Source: Chloroflexota bacterium (GTDB lineage Bacteria > Chloroflexota > UBA11872). Taken from it: a stretch of DNA of 64,000 bases. The notes beneath the pieces are model-generated. The model saw only the letters and a list, made by a program, of their open reading frames with translations. It had not been told where the DNA came from and did no database searches. Made by a program: the position numbers and the translations under genes. Below are positions 62,651-64,000 of this stretch, piece by piece. Numbering within the stretch: the first letter of the stretch is position 1; every line of letters begins with the position of its first letter. The stretch spans positions 2,116 to 66,115 of the forward strand of contig WTFW01000060.1 in NCBI GenBank assembly GCA_011523785.1, given 5' to 3'.

Positions 62651-63193
62651 CTAGCTGGCGAGTTGGGAAGCCAGCCGCGCCAGCGCGGCGCGCCAGAAGG
62701 TGCGCCTGGCTTCGACCTCGTTGCGGTCGGCGAGCTTGGAGTGCTGGACCTGCACGGTGCTCTTGGCGGGGCCTTTGTCCCAGAAGCTGACGTCCAGGTT
62801 GGTCTGGTCGTCGCTCCAGGTGATACGCATGGACTTGGGGCGGGTGGCGCGGCGGATGGTGATGGGTTCGTCGCCGAGCCAGCGCTGGCGGGACGCCGCG
62901 TCCTCCCAGGCCGTAAAAAGCACGTCGACGGATACGGGCAAGGTCTTGCTCACGCCGACCTGATAGCCGCGCGAGGTCTGGTGGACTTCGCGGCGGCCAC
63001 GGGCTTGCTCGTAGGCCACGGTGACCATCTGGCTCCACCAGCCGGACAGGCCGTGCCGTTTCCGCAGGCGGATAGCAATCTCACGATGTGCCAAGGCGGC
63101 GGCCCCCTCCGAGTCCAGGAGGTTGAACCACTCATCCCAGCGTCGGCCTGTCTTGGCGTGGACGGCGGAGTCGCTGATCGTCGGTTTTGTCAT
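62651..63193 (-). CDS. AHSA1/SRPBCC domain protein with DUF4287-like N terminus
   Basis: A 180-residue protein. Residues 1-65 (HAKTGRRWDEWFNLLDSEGA, the REIAIRLRKRHGLSGWWSQM segment) match the DUF4287-type N-terminal region. The rest is an SRPBCC/Hsp90-ATPase-activator-like domain (TLPVSVDVLFTAWEDAASRQ, RITWSDDQTNLDVSFWDKG, FWRAALARLASQL). It probably binds a hydrophobic ligand or acts as a chaperone-like factor; nothing specific is known. It is divergent from the SH3b lipoprotein gene. Confidence 0.82.
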   Translation of the reverse strand: MTKPTISDSAVHAKTGRRWDEWFNLLDSEGAAALAHREIAIRLRKRHGLSGWWSQMVTVAYEQARGRREVHQTSRGYQVGVSKTLPVSVDVLFTAWEDAASRQRWLGDEPITIRRATRPKSMRITWSDDQTNLDVSFWDKGPAKSTVQVQHSKLADRNEVEARRTFWRAALARLASQLAS

Positions 63194-63295
63194 GGCCTAG
63201 TCCCCGGGGCAATCCACCGGCTGAATCCAATACCCCTCCTGTAAACCGAGATTCACTGGACGCAAGTAGCCACACTCGGTACGGTGCTAGCGAAT

Positions 63296-64000
63296 ATGCC
63301 GGGAATGAGAGCCTACTTGAGCCGCATGTTCAGCGCTTGGACGGATTCTGGACGTCGGACCTGGGCCGCCGCTGTGCTGATCGGGAGCATCACGACCGTG
63401 GCGCTGGCGGCGTGCGGCGAGGCGGAGCCCGAGGCGACGCCGACACCGGCGGCAACGCCCGTGCCGCCGATTACGGCTCCGGCCATGTCGCCAAGTCCCG
63501 CGCCCATTCCCACGGCCACGCCCGCGCCGACACCCACGGCGACGCCGGCGCCGACGCCCACGGCTCAGCCCGTGCCGCGACCCGTTACCCCGTCCGCGGC
63601 CCCGGCAACGCCTCCGCCCACGCCGACGCCTACAGGGGAGCCGGAGTCCACACCAGAAGCACCAGCGGTCACGCTAGTCGGCGTGGTCTTGCCGGAGGTG
63701 GGCCTGAATGTGCGCGACGCGCCGAGTGTTGACGAAGGTGCGATCCAATACGTGGCGTTGCAGGACGAAGAACTGGAGCTAACGGGCGAGACGACCGAGC
63801 TCGACGGCATCGTGTGGTACGGGTTGGCGGACGGCAATTGGGTGCAGGGCCAGTACCTGGAGATCAGCGAGCGAGTTTCAGAGGCCGCGCCGGAAGCCAC
63901 GCCGGAGGCTACGCCAGAGGCGGCAGCCGCAGCCATCGGCGTAGTGCTTCCCGAGATCGGCCTGAACGTGCGTGACGCACCGAGCGTGACCGACGGCGCT
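63296..64000 (+). CDS. SH3b-domain lipoprotein, truncated by the window end
   Basis: An ORF with no stop before 64000: 235 codons read so far. It opens with a signal sequence ending in the lipobox VALAAC, then an approximately 75-residue Thr/Ala/Pro linker. Two SH3b-type repeats follow: one from VVLPEVGLNVRDAPSVDEGA to GNWVQGQYLEIS, and a second starting VVLPEIGLNVRDAPSVTDGA, joined by an EATPEATPEA linker. Each holds G-L-N-V-R-D-A-P-S, typical of bacterial SH3b. Likely surface-anchored and wall-binding. ATG at 63296 or 63305. Confidence 0.85.
   Translation, partial: MPGMRAYLSRMFSAWTDSGRRTWAAAVLIGSITTVALAACGEAEPEATPTPAATPVPPITAPAMSPSPAPIPTATPAPTPTATPAPTPTAQPVPRPVTPSAAPATPPPTPTPTGEPESTPEAPAVTLVGVVLPEVGLNVRDAPSVDEGAIQYVALQDEELELTGETTELDGIVWYGLADGNWVQGQYLEISERVSEAAPEATPEATPEAAAAAIGVVLPEIGLNVRDAPSVTDGA

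Noticed and set aside
63300-63650. Short tandem codon repeats (acgcccgcgccgacaccc-like) as a possible satellite or CRISPR
   Set aside because: They encode the Thr/Pro linker in frame, have no spacers of constant size, and vary like coding repeats.
63313-63936. Minus-strand frames with Gly/Val/Ala and Ser repeats (63313-63561, 63565-63936)
   Set aside because: They are the reverse of the Thr-Pro linker and SH3b coding repeats of the lipoprotein gene.

Overview
The window is about 64 kb of GC-rich bacterial chromosome (roughly two thirds G+C), densely coded on both strands. It has one tRNA and no rRNA, CRISPR array or intact insertion sequence. Several traits suggest a free-living or sponge-/seawater-associated Chloroflexota (SAR202/Dehalococcoidia/Caldilineae-like). 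These are Thr-Pro-rich lipoprotein linkers, LysM and SH3b envelope proteins, many Gfo/Idh/MocA oxidoreductases, amidohydrolases, sulfatases and creatininase-like proteins, and a complete H+-type F1Fo ATP synthase operon. This placement is inference; no phylogenetic marker was compared.

Layout. 1-7.4 kb: nitrilase, repeat-rich intergenic DNA with small membrane ORFs (one interrupted by a stop), VOC protein, two formylglycine-type sulfatases, GYD protein, an epimerase and a DUF3054 membrane protein. 7.45 kb: tRNA-Leu(UAA). 8.7-15.4 kb: a seven-gene plus-strand catabolic cluster (two Gfo/Idh/MocA dehydrogenases, two amidohydrolase-2 paralogues, a DegT-type aminotransferase, an SRPBCC protein and an SMP-30 lactonase). 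15.4-21 kb: lipoproteins, a transglutaminase-like protein, CorA and an MFS protein with a long Ala-rich tail. 21-25.9 kb: coupled creatininase-like pair divergent from coaX-coaBC. 26-28.4 kb: MFS transporter, mini membrane protein and a third Gfo/Idh/MocA protein.

28.4-36.2 kb: a housekeeping run (recJ, rel, plsY-like, degV-like, glycerate kinase, LysM protein), several with overlapping starts and stops. 36.3-38.4 kb: a 12-repeat Asp-box protein. 38.7-48.8 kb: atpZ-B-E-F-H-A-G-D-C followed almost without gaps by murA-like, mreB-like and a hydroxyacid dehydrogenase gene, closed by a strong hairpin. 49-58 kb: minus-strand rpiB-like/folE/gntR and FNR-ispF-cysS-trmH-folB groups, with two tandem dTMP-kinase-like genes and an NYN nuclease between them. 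58.5-64 kb: two tandem paralogous membrane TPR proteins, an AHSA1/SRPBCC protein and a truncated SH3b lipoprotein.

The most noteworthy items are a dTMP kinase-like pair in which one partner lacks the Walker A lysine; an amidohydrolase pair in which one partner lacks the metal ligands; a Rel protein with a duplicated Cys-Cys domain; a CoaBC lacking two conserved decarboxylase residues; and three convergent gene pairs that each share a CTAG as overlapping stop codons. No single obviously new multi-gene defence or mobile system was recognised.
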